Shown: positions 26,577 to 35,933, counted from the first letter of the stretch. The stretch: DNA of 64,000 nt from VGBV01 sp963780395 (GCA_963780395.1 CAWABY010000017.1:124001-188000), one strand, 5' to 3'. The notes: a model not told the origin generated them from the letters alone. Numbers and translations: made by a program.

Positions 26577-27146
26577 TCAGGCGCGGTCCGGGCGCTCGGG
26601 GTAGAGCTCGTCGATCGTGACCAGAGCCCGGTAGGGCTTGCCGCCGGCCCGCTCGATCGCCTCGGCGCCGCCGGCAAGGCGGTCGACGACCGAGACGACG
26701 CCGGCCACCTCCAACCCCTCTTCGCCGATGCGCTCGATCGCCTGGATCGTGGACCCACCGGTGGTGACCACGTCCTCGACCACCAGGCAGGGCGTCCCCG
26801 CCTCCAGCAGCGGGCCCTCGATCCAGCGCTGCAAGCCGTGCTGCTTGCGGTCCTTGCGAACGAAGAAGGCGACCAGCTCGTCGGCTCCGGGTGCGCCGAT
26901 CGCCGCGCAGGCGATCGGATCCGCCCCGATCGACATGCCGCCCACGGCGGTGGCACCGCGCTCATCCGCCTCGGCGGCGACCAGCGCTCCCACCGCGCGG
27001 TGGGCGGCCGGCCGCAGCAGCGCTCGTTTGGCGTCGACGTAGTACTGGGCCGTCTGGCCCGAGGCGAGCGTCACCTCGCCGATCACCAGTGCGTGCTCTC
27101 GCAGCTCGGAGAGCAGCAGCTCGCGGGCGTCGTCCAACTCGGTCAT
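26577..27146 (-). CDS. pyrE: orotate phosphoribosyltransferase
   Basis: Pyrimidine biosynthesis enzyme of 189 residues that joins orotate and PRPP to OMP. The N-terminal region LASGQTAQYYVDAKRALLRP and the PRPP-binding VVEDVVTTGGSTIQAI motif are intact, as is the catalytic flexible loop with RKDRKQHG. Length fits. It is transcribed away from the following small gene, and the membrane-protein gene follows 4 bp behind, probably on the same transcript. Confidence 0.94.
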   Translation of the reverse strand: MTELDDARELLLSELREHALVIGEVTLASGQTAQYYVDAKRALLRPAAHRAVGALVAAEADERGATAVGGMSIGADPIACAAIGAPGADELVAFFVRKDRKQHGLQRWIEGPLLEAGTPCLVVEDVVTTGGSTIQAIERIGEEGLEVAGVVSVVDRLAGGAEAIERAGGKPYRALVTIDELYPERPDRA

Positions 27147-27189
27147 CGAGCGGCATCGTAAGCGCGTGGACGGGGCGGCGACCCGCCGC

Positions 27190-27195
27190 TAGTGT
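27190..27195 (+). promoter_or_regulatory. putative -10 box of a leaderless transcript
   Basis: TAGTGT lies 6 nt before the GTG at 27202, so transcription would begin at or next to the start codon. No Shine-Dalgarno is present. Confidence 0.45.
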
Positions 27196-27201
27196 TGCCG
27201 C

Positions 27202-27654
27202 GTGGTCGGGATGAGGGACTTCTTCGACGCCTTCAAGGGTGGCCTCTCCGGCGGCGAGACGGCTGCAGGCACCTGGCGCTACCTCGAGAAGTACGGCCGC
27301 TTCAGCGGTATGGGCGCGGCCGAGGCCGAGCTGGAGCTGCCGAAGGGCAAGGCGCTGATCTCGAACGAGGAGATCCGCGAGGTCGAGGGCTTCGAAGTCG
27401 AGTTGACCGGGCCGGATGGCGGGCCGGTGGCGCTGAAGCGGTTCGAGGACAGCGACGACATCAGCGATATGGGAATGCACAACCTCTTCCGCGTGGCCGA
27501 GGCCGACGTCAAGCTCCCGGGCCTCCACCACCTGCGGGTGAAGGGCACCGACCTCGGTCAGGAGCTGGTGATCCTGGTGGGCAAGAACCTGAGCGCCAGG
27601 GAAGCGATGCTCGGCACCTTCGGCGGCGCGGACGACCCGTTCAAGCGGCGCTAG
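27202..27654 (+). CDS. conserved hypothetical protein
   Basis: Soluble protein of 150 residues, starting at GTG 27202 or ATG 27211. It has no signal peptide and no membrane helix. It begins MRDFFDAFKGGLSGGETAAG, has a central stretch of strands (AEAELELPKGKALISNEEI, FEVELTGPDGGPVALKRF) and ends GTFGGADDPFKRR. The pattern suggests a small beta-rich binding fold. The stop codon overlaps the stop codon of the convergent L,D-transpeptidase gene. No function is proposed. Confidence 0.7.
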   Translation: MVGMRDFFDAFKGGLSGGETAAGTWRYLEKYGRFSGMGAAEAELELPKGKALISNEEIREVEGFEVELTGPDGGPVALKRFEDSDDISDMGMHNLFRVAEADVKLPGLHHLRVKGTDLGQELVILVGKNLSAREAMLGTFGGADDPFKRR

Positions 27655-28563
27655 CCGTAGACGTAGATGGGCATCCCGATCTGGACCCAGTTGTAGATGA
27701 AGCGACTGAACGGGATCGGGTTGCGGACGCAACCGTGGCGAGGCCGGGTAGTTCGGGACCGGGTTGTAGCCGTGGGTGGCGTAGCCGCGGATGAAGTAGA
27801 CGGAGAAGTACATGCGCTTGGCGTTGTAGCCGGCCTGCTTCATGTAGAAGCGGAACTTGCCGCGCACCGTCGGGGTCGCGGAGGTGCCGGTGGAGACGTG
27901 GAAGGTGTGGACCGGGGTGTCGCCCTGGATCAGCGACATCACCTGGCGCGAGATGTCGACCTCGACGTGGCGGCCCTCTTTGTGACGGGGCTCGAAGCCG
28001 CCCTTGCCCATCAGCAGCTCGCGGAAGATCGGGCGGCGGTAGGCCTCGCTGCGCCCCATGCGGTTGGTCTTGCGGAAGGCCTTGATCGCGAGCCGGGTGC
28101 CCTGGGTGACGCGGGCGCCCTTGGTGCCGGTGTGGAAGCCCTGGGCCTGCAGCGAGCGGTTGAACAGCCGCGCGATCGGTCCCTTGCTGAGGTGCTTGGG
28201 GACGTCGACTTTGAAGGCGGCGGTGGCGCGCTTGCCGGCGTTCTCGGCCTCGATCCGATAGCGGCAGCAGGCGATGACCTCGAGCGGCATCTCGAAGGAG
28301 CCGTCGGCCTTGGGGCTGAGCTTCTTCGAGAACAGCTCGCGGCCGCTGGCCCTGACGGTGAGCTGCACGTTGTCGGTGGGGACCGGAGCGGTGAGCTGGC
28401 CCCGCACGGTCACCTTCTTCAGCAGGTCCACGCGGCCCGGCTTGCCCCTCACCTCGACGCTGATGCCCGCCGCGGCGGCGCCGGCGTCGGGCTTCTTCGC
28501 CGCCTGCGCCACGCCGGCGGGCAGCGCCAGAACCAGCGTGGCAGCGCATGCGAGCAGCGTCAT
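27651..28563 (-). CDS. L,D-transpeptidase with YkuD domain (one frameshift in the active-site motif)
   Basis: Exported cell-wall enzyme of about 303 residues after correction. Signal peptide at the N-terminus (LLACAATLVLALPAGVAQA), an Ig-like strand-rich domain, a peptidoglycan-binding-like helical region (AIKAFRKTNRMGRSEAYRRP), and a C-terminal YkuD domain beginning RHVEVDISRQVMSLIQGD. An extra base at about 27737 interrupts the catalytic region. With it removed the sequence reads PASHGCVRNPIPFS, restoring the SHGC motif with the nucleophilic cysteine, and ends at TAG 27651-27653. It would form 3-3 cross-links or attach proteins to peptidoglycan. ATG 28563 has an AGGA element upstream; GTG 28587 is an alternative. 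Confidence 0.83.
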
Positions 28564-28651
28564 ACGTGTCCTGCCACGGGGGATCACAGAGGCGGCATTG
28601 TGGCAGATGAACAGGCTCCTACAGGCCGGTGAAACGGGCTTAACGCGGCGC

Positions 28652-29365
28652 TTACGAGGAGATGATCGCCAGCGCCAGCGCGTTGTTGAGGACGTGCGCG
28701 ATCACCGGCGGCCACAGCGATCCCGTCTTGTCATAGAGCCAGGCCAGGACCGCCCCCAGGACCGCCAGGGGCACGACCGTGGTGATCCCCGTGGGGGCGT
28801 GCACGAGGCCGAACACGAGGCCGGAGATCAGCGCCGCCGGCAACATCGTCATCCGCGAGCGCAGCCCCGAGAAGACGAAGCCCCGGAAGAACAGCTCCTC
28901 GGCGATCGGCGCCAGCCCCGCGATCAGCACGACAGCGGTGATCGCCACGAGCAGGTTCTCGTCGCCGACCCCGAGGTCGCTGCTGATGTCCTCCTGCTCG
29001 GGCTGCAGCACCAGCTGGGAGAAGAGCCCGGCGAACAGGTAGTAGACGAACAGCGCCAGCAGCATCCAGCCGAGGCCGGAGGGGGCGAAGCGGCGCAGCC
29101 CGAGGCGCTGCCAGGCGGCGCCGACCCCGCCGCGGCTCCAGCCCGACGCGATCGCAACCGGGACCCCCAGCAGGCAGAGCCCGAACACCGCCTGCGCCGC
29201 CAGCAGCGCGGCGTCGCTGTCCAGGTCGGGGTCGAAGGGGAGGACCAAGATCGGCGCGATCAGGGCCAGGATCAGCCCCGCGACCAGGCCCCAGATCGTG
29301 TCCTTGAGGCTCCATGTGATGTCCGGGAGCCGTCCCCGGATCCCCGCCCGCTCGGGTGGGTTCAT
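28652..29365 (-). CDS. CPBP-family intramembrane metalloprotease
   Basis: Membrane protein of 237 residues with about six helices. The Abi/CPBP motifs are present: EELFFRGFVFSGL with the EExxxR pair, FGLVHAPTG with the histidine, and HVLNNALA with the HxxxN motif. These residues form the active site of the glutamate intramembrane protease (Rce1-like) family. Substrates in bacteria are mostly unknown. It is followed 10 bp downstream by the HAD-hydrolase stop on the same strand, so the two may share a transcript. Confidence 0.87.
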   Translation of the reverse strand: MNPPERAGIRGRLPDITWSLKDTIWGLVAGLILALIAPILVLPFDPDLDSDAALLAAQAVFGLCLLGVPVAIASGWSRGGVGAAWQRLGLRRFAPSGLGWMLLALFVYYLFAGLFSQLVLQPEQEDISSDLGVGDENLLVAITAVVLIAGLAPIAEELFFRGFVFSGLRSRMTMLPAALISGLVFGLVHAPTGITTVVPLAVLGAVLAWLYDKTGSLWPPVIAHVLNNALALAIISS

Positions 29366-29375
29366 TTATGCCCGC

Positions 29376-30005
29376 TCATAGATGGTCCACGATCTGGCGG
29401 AGCGAGGATATGTCCCCGGCGCCGTCCTCGCGGTCGAGCAGCAGCGCCCGGATGCCGGCCGCCCTCGCTCCCTCGCAGTCCTCCTCGCGGGTGTCGCCGA
29501 CGTGCAGCGCCTCGGCGGGCTCGCACCCGGCCAGCTCCAGCGCGGCGGCGAAGATCTGCGGCTCGGGCTTGCGGGACCCCGCCTCGGCCGAGGAGAGGGC
29601 GCCGTCCAGCAGCGGGGCGATGCCGCAGTTCTCGAGCACGCTGGACAGCGAGATGTCCCAGTTGGAGACCACGATCAGCTTCAGCTGCCTGGCGCGCAGC
29701 GCTTGCAGGGCCGGCTCGGCGTCGGCGTAGGGGTAGAAGCGGACCGAGTCGACCAGCTCCTGGGCGCTGATCGGGGCGCCCAGCTCGCGCGAGATCAGCT
29801 CGGCGCAGCGCTCGCGCAGGTCGGCCAGCGAGTCGGGGTCTCGTCCCTCGTGGGCGTGCTCGCGGTAGTAGGCCATCTCCGACTTGACGGCGGCGACCAG
29901 GCGCTCGTCGCTGATCTCGTCGGGAACGCTCCCGCGCAGGCCCTCCCAGGGCGGCTCCAGCTCGACCAGGGTCCCGAGTGCATCAAGAAATACAGCGCGG
30001 GTCAT
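29376..30005 (-). CDS. HAD-family hydrolase
   Basis: Cytosolic hydrolase of 209 residues in the haloacid dehalogenase superfamily. Motif I is FLDALGTL with the nucleophile Asp and the variant DALGT instead of DxDGT. Motif II is VVSNWD, the Lys of motif III is in GSRKPEPQIF, and motif IV is HVGDTREEDCEGARAAG. The helical cap follows the first motif. The DALGT variant is common in the dehalogenase/REG-2-like branch, so a phosphatase or dehalogenase is possible. Its ATG is 24 bp from the divergent MscS gene start. Confidence 0.86.
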   Translation of the reverse strand: MTRAVFLDALGTLVELEPPWEGLRGSVPDEISDERLVAAVKSEMAYYREHAHEGRDPDSLADLRERCAELISRELGAPISAQELVDSVRFYPYADAEPALQALRARQLKLIVVSNWDISLSSVLENCGIAPLLDGALSSAEAGSRKPEPQIFAAALELAGCEPAEALHVGDTREEDCEGARAAGIRALLLDREDGAGDISSLRQIVDHL

Positions 30006-30029
30006 CTGGGTGGGAATACTCCCATCGCG

Positions 30030-30803
30030 GTGGACGAAAGCTTCTGGGACAGCCACGGAAACGAGATCGAGGCCGCGATCATCCTGATCTCGGCGGTCGT
30101 CCTCGCCCTGCTCGTGGACCGCTTCCTGCTGGGCAGGGCCGACCGCGCGACCGAAGCGATGGAGACCTCGCAGTTCTCGCGCGAGGCGCGCACGCGGCTG
30201 CGCCTTGCGCGGCGTCTCGTCTTCGTCGCCATCATCGTCATCGGCGTGGCGCTGGCGCTGGCGCAGTTCACCGAGATCCGCCGGCTGGCAACCGCGCTTC
30301 TGGCGTCGACTGCGCTGCTGGGCCTGATCATCGGCTTCGCCGCCCAGGCCGTGATCGCCAACTTCGTCGCCGGGGTGCTGATGGCGATTCGCCAGCCGAT
30401 CCGGATGGGGGACCTGATCAGCCTCGGTGAGGACGTCCACGGCCGCGTCGCCGACATCGCGCTCACCTACACCTCGGTCGACCGCGGCGACGGCTCGCTG
30501 CTGGTGATCCCGAACGCGAAGGTGATCAACGAGGTGGTCCGCAACCACTCCTCGGGCAACAGCCGAGCGCCCGTCACCGCCGAGCTCTGGCTGCCCCCGG
30601 ACGCGGACCTGGACGCTGCCCGCAAGGCGCTCGAGGGCAGCGAGGTGACCGGCCTGCGCCTGGAGGAGCTGACCGCCGAGGGCGCCAGGATCGAGGTCAA
30701 GGCGACGGTCGAGCCCGGACGCGACCGCGAGGCCCGCGAGGCCGACGTCCGCGAGCGGGCGCACCAGGCCTTTCGCGAGGCCGGGCTCTTGCGCCCGGCT
30801 TAA
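30030..30803 (+). CDS. small mechanosensitive channel (MscS family)
   Basis: Channel protein of 257 residues. A first helix at the N-terminus (AAIILISAVVLALLVD), a second (LVFVAIIVIGVALALA) and the pore helix TM3 (LIIGFAAQAVIANFVAGVLMAI) with the conserved FAAQ...NFVAG pattern are followed by the beta-rich DLISL / VADIALTYTSV domain and a cytoplasmic alpha/beta domain. It would open under membrane tension to release solutes on osmotic downshift. The start is GTG 30030. It is divergent from the HAD gene and 26 bp upstream of the class A PBP gene. Confidence 0.9.
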   Translation: MDESFWDSHGNEIEAAIILISAVVLALLVDRFLLGRADRATEAMETSQFSREARTRLRLARRLVFVAIIVIGVALALAQFTEIRRLATALLASTALLGLIIGFAAQAVIANFVAGVLMAIRQPIRMGDLISLGEDVHGRVADIALTYTSVDRGDGSLLVIPNAKVINEVVRNHSSGNSRAPVTAELWLPPDADLDAARKALEGSEVTGLRLEELTAEGARIEVKATVEPGRDREAREADVRERAHQAFREAGLLRPA

Positions 30804-30829
30804 CCCCGCCCTCTACCCTGTCTGCCTCT

Positions 30830-33007
30830 ATGAGTGCCCGTTCCAGGCGCAGGCACAGGCGCACCAGCCGCAAGCGCAATCCCTTCCTACTCGCATTGGT
30901 GGTGCTCGGGGGGAGCGCTGCGCTGGCGGTGATGATCCTCGGCAGCTACGTGATCAGCGTCGCCGCCGACGCGCCCCCGATCTCGCAGCTGCACGCCATC
31001 GACCAGGGCTCCAACTCCATCGTCTACGCGGCCGACGGATCGCGGCTGGGCTACATCCAGTCCGACGAGGCACGCACACCGGTCGGGATCGAGAAGATCC
31101 CCGAGGACCTGCAGCAGGCCACGGTCGCGATCGAGGACGAGCGCTTCTACGAGCACAACGGCGTCGACCTCGAGGGCATCACCCGCGCGGCCTTCGAGAA
31201 CCTCGAGGCCGGCGAGGTGAGGCAGGGCGGCTCGACGATCACGATGCAGCTGGCCCGGAACCTCTACATCGACGACCCCGATCGCGACCTGGAGCGCAAG
31301 ATCAAGGAGGCGAAGATCGCCGAGGAGCTCGAGGAGGAGCACTCAAAGGACTGGATCATCGAGAACTACCTGAACACCGCCTCCTACGGGACCGTCAACG
31401 GCCGCACCGCGGTCGGGGTCGAGGCGGCGGCCCAGATCTACTACTCGAAGAAGGCCGACAACCTCGACCTCGCCGAGTCGGCGATGCTGGCCGGGCTGCC
31501 CCAGTCGCCGTCGCTCTACAACCCGCTGCAGAACCCGAGGTCGGCGCTCGAGCGCCGCAACGAGGTGCTCGAGGAGATGGAGAAGCAGGACTACATCAGC
31601 GAGTCCGAGTACGAGGACGCGATCGACCAGCGGATCGGGCTCAACCCCGGCAACCGCTACGAGGAGATCCGCGAGCCCTACTTCTTCGACTTCGTCGAGC
31701 AGCAGCTGATCGAGGAGTACGGGGTCAACACGGTGCGCCAGGGCGGGCTCAAGGTGCAGACGACGATCGACCCCCAGCTGCAGGAGGCGGGACGCCAGGC
31801 GATCGAGAACCACCTCTACTACTCGACCGACCCCTCCTCGGCGGTCGTCTCGATCGACCCCGACAACGGCTACGTCAAGGCGATGGCCTCCAGCGGCAGC
31901 TACTCGGACGCGCAGTTCAACCTCGCGGCGCAGGGACATCGGCAGCCCGGCTCGGCCGCCAAGACATGGGCGCTGACCACGGCGGTCCGGCGCGGGATCG
32001 ACCCCGACTCGACCTATTACACCTCGCAGCCGCTCAGCCTCGATGACCCCTCATTCGGGCATTGGGAGGTGCAGACTTACTCGGACAGCTACGCCGGCTC
32101 GGTCAGCCTGCACCAGGCGACCCTCGCCTCCGACAACACCGTCTTCGCCCAGCTTGCACTCGACCTCGGCCCCGAGGCGGTCGCCGACACCGCCCACGAC
32201 ATGGGCATCGAGACCGAGCTCGACGGCCTGCCCGCCGAGACGCTCGGCGGCCTGCGCCTGGGCGTCTCGCCCCTGGAGATGACCAACGCCTACGCCACCC
32301 TCGCCTCCGGGGGCATCCGCAACAAGCCGATCGCGATCAAGAAGGTGACCTTCCCCGACGGCCACGTCGACGAGCTCGGCGACCCCGAGCGCGAGCGCGT
32401 TTTCCCCGACGGCGTCGCCTACGAGGTGACGCAGATCCTCGAGGACAACGTCGACGCAGGCACCGGCACCGCGGCGGGCACGGGCTGCGGCGACGAGGCG
32501 GGCAAGACCGGGACCACCGACGACTTCAACGACGCCATGTTCATGGGCTACACGCCGCACCTGGCGACCGGCGTCTGGGTCGGCTACCCCGACGCGCTGA
32601 TCTCGATGACCTCGGTGCACGGGATCTCGGTCGCGGGCGGCACCTTCCCGGCGATGATCTGGCACGACTTCATGGAGGTGGCCCTGGACGGCCACTGCGA
32701 GTACTTCCCCGAGCCCTCGGACCCGGTCGAGTGGATCCCCTTCAACGGCGAGTACAGCTCGAGCTCCGGCTCCGGCTGCAGCACCGCCTCGGTCGGCGGC
32801 ACCGGCAGCTCGGAGGGCTCCTACGGCTGCGGCAGCTACGACGACAGCAGCTACGAGGACAGCGGTGCGGGCGGCAACGACGACGGCGCCTACGCGCCGG
32901 GCGTCGGCCAGAAGCCGGCGCCGAAGCCGGATCCCGCGCCGAAGCCGGAACCCGCGCCTCCGCCCCCGCCGCCTCCTCCCCCGCCCTCTGGCGGCGTCAC
33001 CCCTTAG
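30830..33007 (+). CDS. class A penicillin-binding protein (GT51 glycosyltransferase plus transpeptidase)
   Basis: Bifunctional peptidoglycan synthase of 725 residues. One N-terminal membrane anchor (LLALVVLGGSAALAVMILGS) follows a basic tail. The GT51 domain includes EDERFYEHNGVD with the catalytic Glu at about 100, and GGSTITMQLARNLYI. The transpeptidase domain has SAAK (SxxK) at about 374, SDN in LASDNTVFA and KTGTTDD at about 558. The tail is unusual: about 75 residues of Ser/Gly/Tyr with several Cys, then a Pro/Lys-rich stretch. It acts at the outer face of the membrane. Start ATG 30830 follows a TACCCT box by 10 nt. Confidence 0.92.
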   Translation: MSARSRRRHRRTSRKRNPFLLALVVLGGSAALAVMILGSYVISVAADAPPISQLHAIDQGSNSIVYAADGSRLGYIQSDEARTPVGIEKIPEDLQQATVAIEDERFYEHNGVDLEGITRAAFENLEAGEVRQGGSTITMQLARNLYIDDPDRDLERKIKEAKIAEELEEEHSKDWIIENYLNTASYGTVNGRTAVGVEAAAQIYYSKKADNLDLAESAMLAGLPQSPSLYNPLQNPRSALERRNEVLEEMEKQDYISESEYEDAIDQRIGLNPGNRYEEIREPYFFDFVEQQLIEEYGVNTVRQGGLKVQTTIDPQLQEAGRQAIENHLYYSTDPSSAVVSIDPDNGYVKAMASSGSYSDAQFNLAAQGHRQPGSAAKTWALTTAVRRGIDPDSTYYTSQPLSLDDPSFGHWEVQTYSDSYAGSVSLHQATLASDNTVFAQLALDLGPEAVADTAHDMGIETELDGLPAETLGGLRLGVSPLEMTNAYATLASGGIRNKPIAIKKVTFPDGHVDELGDPERERVFPDGVAYEVTQILEDNVDAGTGTAAGTGCGDEAGKTGTTDDFNDAMFMGYTPHLATGVWVGYPDALISMTSVHGISVAGGTFPAMIWHDFMEVALDGHCEYFPEPSDPVEWIPFNGEYSSSSGSGCSTASVGGTGSSEGSYGCGSYDDSSYEDSGAGGNDDGAYAPGVGQKPAPKPDPAPKPEPAPPPPPPPPPPSGGVTP

Positions 33008-33011
33008 CGCT

Positions 33012-33017
33012 TAGCTT
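33012..33017 (+). promoter_or_regulatory. putative -10 box of a leaderless transcript
   Basis: TAGCTT lies 6 nt before ATG 33024, which fits a leaderless promoter. There is no Shine-Dalgarno before the start. Confidence 0.45.
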
Positions 33018-33023
33018 CCCCGC

Positions 33024-34278
33024 ATGACCGTGCGGACCTGGGTCGGCGGGATCGCCCTCGCCTCGCTCGTGATCCTGGGCCTGGCGATGGCCGCCGCCGG
33101 GCCCGAGGTCGTCCCCGCGGCCGGCCTCGGCGACGATCCCGGCTGGCTGCGCGGCGCCTACGGGGACGGCCTCGGCATCGCCGGCGGCGACTACATCCAG
33201 CTCGAGCGCGCCGCTCTGCTCGCCTACGCGGCCGTCCTGATCTGCGCCCCCGCGCTGCCCCTGCGGCTGCTCTGGGCGGCGATCTGCGCGCTGCTGCTGG
33301 CGTTCGCGATCGCGCCGCCGCTGCTGTCGCTTGACGTGTTCAGCTACCTGTCCTACGCCCGGCTCGACGCCCTGGGCGGGCTCAACCCCTACGAGGCCGC
33401 GCCCGAGGACCTGCCGGGCGACGCCGCGCTTCCCTTCGTCCTCGACAACCGCGACGCCGTCAGCGCCTACGGCCCGCTGTTCTCGCTGCTCGCGCTTCCG
33501 CTCGCGCACCTGGGGCTGGGGACCGCCGTCTATGCCCTGAAGGCGCTCGCGGGCCTGTCGGTGCTGGCCACCGCTTGGCTCGCCGCCCGCATGGCGGCCG
33601 CGCGCGGCCTCGACCCCCGCCCGGCCGCGGCGCTGATCGCCCTGAACCCCCTCGTGCTGGTGCACGTGGTCGGGGGTGCTCACAACGACGCGCTGACCGC
33701 GCTCGTGCTCAGCCTGGGCCTGGCGGGTGCGCTGGCGGCGCGCGAGGCGGCGGGCGGCGTCGCCCTGGTGGCGGCCGCCGGGGTCAAGGCCTCGGCCGCG
33801 TTCGCGCTTCCGTTCGCGGCACTCGAGGGCCTGCTGGGCCGAAGGAGGCTGCTGCTGGGCCTGGTCGTTGGCGCGGCGGGCGTGCTCGCCGTGGCGCTGG
33901 CCGGCTTCGGGTCGGCGGTCGATGGCGCCCTTGACGTCGCGGGGGAGAACCAGGAGCGGGGCTCGCGCGGGAGCTTCCCCAACACGATCGCGGCGGACCT
34001 CGGGCTGGGGCGGGACGCGGTCAGCGACGCCGCGGTCGCGCTCTACGCCGCCCTGGTGGCGGGGCTGCTGGTGTGGACGGCCCGCGGCGCGGACTGGGTC
34101 AGGGCCGCGGCGTGGGCGGGGCTCGGCCTGCTGATCGCCAGCAGCTACGTCCCGCCCTGGTACGTGATCCTGCCGCTGCCGCTGGTCGCGATCGCGCGCG
34201 ACCGGGCGCTGGTTGCCTGCACCGTGCTTGGTCTCGGCCTATCTCCTGCGCTACCAGGTGCCGGGCCTGGGCGGGTAG
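33024..34278 (+). CDS. GT-C mannosyltransferase-like membrane protein (one frameshift)
   Basis: Membrane protein of about 417 residues after correction, with about 11 helices. LDVFSYLSYARL and the GGAHNDAL motif resemble the polyprenol-phosphate mannose-dependent transferases MptA/MptB that build lipoglycans, and the SYVPPWYVILP segment recurs in these families. An extra base at about 34231 breaks the last 15 codons; corrected, the end reads VLVSAYLLRYQVPGLGG. A GT2 enzyme that could supply the lipid-linked sugar is encoded 10 kb upstream. The sugar and acceptor are inferred only. Confidence 0.72.
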
Positions 34279-34338
34279 ATCGCCGCGGCTGATGAATCGC
34301 CTAGGTCTGGTCCCCACGGACGGCAACAAAGGGTGACG

Positions 34339-35190
34339 TCAAGCGGCCCGGGTGGCCCTCGGGTTCCAGATGCCGGTGGCGGCCGCGTCGCGTGCGTAGT
34401 CGCTGAAGTCCCGCGGCTCGCGGCCGAGGGCGCGCTGCACGCCGTCGGCCAGGCGGGCGTTGCGGCCGTCGAGGACCTCACCGAAGATGTAGGCCAGCAT
34501 CTCGACGACCTCGCCCGGAACGGCCTGCTCGGCAGAGGCGGCCGCGAAATCCTCGATCGAGATCGGCACGTAGCTGATCTCGCGGCCCACCGCCCGGGAG
34601 ATCTCCCGGACCGCGTTCGCGAACGTTAGGAGCCGGGGCCCGGTGAGCTCGTAGACCTCGCCGATGTGCCGGTCGTCGGTCAGTGCCGCGACCGCGACGT
34701 CGGCGATGTCGTCGGCGTCGACGAACGGCTCCGGCGTATCGCCGGCCGGAAGCGCGACCTCGCCTGCCTGGACCATCGCCTGCCAATAGTCCTCGCTGAA
34801 GTTCTGGGCGAACCAGGTCGAGTGCAAGACCGTCAGCTCGGCCCCGGAGTCGCGCACGGCCTGAGCCCCACGCACGGCCTCTTGCTCGCCGCGCCCGGAC
34901 ATCAGGACGAGACGCGGAACGCCGCTCTCCATGGCCAGCTCGGCGAACGAGCCCAGCGTCTCTGCGGCGCCGGGGATCGCGTCGAACTGATGGGAGACGT
35001 AGGCCGATCCGACCCCTTCCAGAGCCGGGCCCCAGGTCGAGCGGTCCTCCCAGTCGAAACGAGGCTCGCCGGAGCGCGAGCCGATGCGAACGGGCAGGCC
35101 GCGCGTGGTGAGGCGCTCCACCACTCGGCGGCCGATCTTGCCGGTGCCGTTGAGTACCAGCGTGGGTTCTTGTCTCGTGTTGTCGTTCAT
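34339..35190 (-). CDS. NmrA/NAD(P)-binding-domain oxidoreductase-like protein
   Basis: Protein of 283 residues with an atypical short-chain-dehydrogenase fold. The dinucleotide-binding motif is LVLNGTGKIGRRVVERL, a variant of GxxGxxG. The later part (STWFAQNFSEDYW, ELTGPRLLTFANAVREIS) matches NmrA-type sensors and quinone reductases rather than classical SDRs; no YxxxK pair is visible. The ATG at 35190 has a perfect GGAGG 5 nt upstream. An operator-like element shared with the cupin gene lies 53 bp upstream, so it probably responds to the divergent AraC regulator. Confidence 0.84.
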   Translation of the reverse strand: MNDNTRQEPTLVLNGTGKIGRRVVERLTTRGLPVRIGSRSGEPRFDWEDRSTWGPALEGVGSAYVSHQFDAIPGAAETLGSFAELAMESGVPRLVLMSGRGEQEAVRGAQAVRDSGAELTVLHSTWFAQNFSEDYWQAMVQAGEVALPAGDTPEPFVDADDIADVAVAALTDDRHIGEVYELTGPRLLTFANAVREISRAVGREISYVPISIEDFAAASAEQAVPGEVVEMLAYIFGEVLDGRNARLADGVQRALGREPRDFSDYARDAAATGIWNPRATRAA

Positions 35191-35242
35191 GGATCCTCCG
35201 GTGGTTGATCGATGGTTGAGGGGAAGTTGCCGGGATCGATTC

Positions 35243-35287
35243 GGACTGTCTATGGCTTGAGAGCGCCGATTCATGCTCGGACGTCCA
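35243..35287 (-). promoter_or_regulatory. operator-like element B, upstream of the nmrA-like gene
   Basis: 45-bp element with GGACTGTCTATG at one end and CATGCTC-N3-CGTCCA at the other. About 35 of 45 positions match element A at 35889-35933. It begins 53 bp upstream of the nmrA-like start and overlaps the last 17 bp of the cupin gene. Confidence 0.6.
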
Positions 35288-35834
35288 GCGGCCGCGGTGC
35301 CGGGCGCAGGTGCCGGCGGCGCCTCGCGAGCCAGGCCAGCGGTGCGAGGACGATGCGCTGCAGCCAGCGGGGCGGGAACGCTCCCCGCACCTCGTCCTCG
35401 AACTCCTCGGTGAACAGGGCGAGGTCGAGGGGCATCGGGATGCCGCCCAGCATCGTCCGGCCCTGCTCGGCGAGTCCGACGGCGGTCTCGAAGAGCTGCT
35501 CCATCTTCAGCGCCGGGCGCACCTCGACGCGGACGAGCGCGGCATCGTCGCCGACATTCGCGAAGTCGTGCTTCTGGCCAGGGGGGACGACGACCACCTC
35601 GCCGGGACCCGCGACGACCCGCTTGCGTCCCATCCTGAAGCGCATCGTGCCCTCGACGACCTCGAAGCGCTCCTCCTGCTTCGGGTGGATGTGCTGGCCA
35701 CCCGGGACCCGTCGGTTCGCGGGAAGCTCGAGGTCGATCGCCAGCAGCCCGCCGCCCGTGTTCGCGGATGTCTGGCGGAACGTGATCCGCTCTCCGCTGG
35801 CCGGGTTCTCGAGTGTCTGTCCTGTGTTCGCCAT
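35271..35834 (-). CDS. cupin-domain protein
   Basis: Protein of 187 residues with a single cupin barrel: GGQHIHPKQEERFEVVEG (motif 1, with the metal-binding His-His-Glu pattern) and PPGQKHDFANVGD (motif 2). The C-terminal third is helical and basic (LARRRRHLRPAPR) and contains a hydrophobic segment. The ATG at 35834 has GGAG upstream. Cupins of this type act as dioxygenases, isomerases or small-molecule binders. It shares an operator-like element with the nmrA-like gene and is divergent from the AraC regulator gene. Confidence 0.83.
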   Translation of the reverse strand: MANTGQTLENPASGERITFRQTSANTGGGLLAIDLELPANRRVPGGQHIHPKQEERFEVVEGTMRFRMGRKRVVAGPGEVVVVPPGQKHDFANVGDDAALVRVEVRPALKMEQLFETAVGLAEQGRTMLGGIPMPLDLALFTEEFEDEVRGAFPPRWLQRIVLAPLAWLARRRRHLRPAPRPLDVRA

Positions 35835-35888
35835 AGTCGCTCCGATCTGCTCGTCAATGCAATACGTCCAGTGTTCCAAGCCGAGCCA

Positions 35889-35933
35889 GGACTGTCTATG
35901 ACTGGAACGGGCGAATACATGCTCAATCGTCCA
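35889..35933 (-). promoter_or_regulatory. operator-like element A, upstream of the cupin gene
   Basis: 45-bp element matching element B, placed 55 bp upstream of the cupin start, nearly the same distance as B from its gene. It also lies 43 bp upstream of the divergent AraC gene, so one bound regulator could control both directions. Confidence 0.6.
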
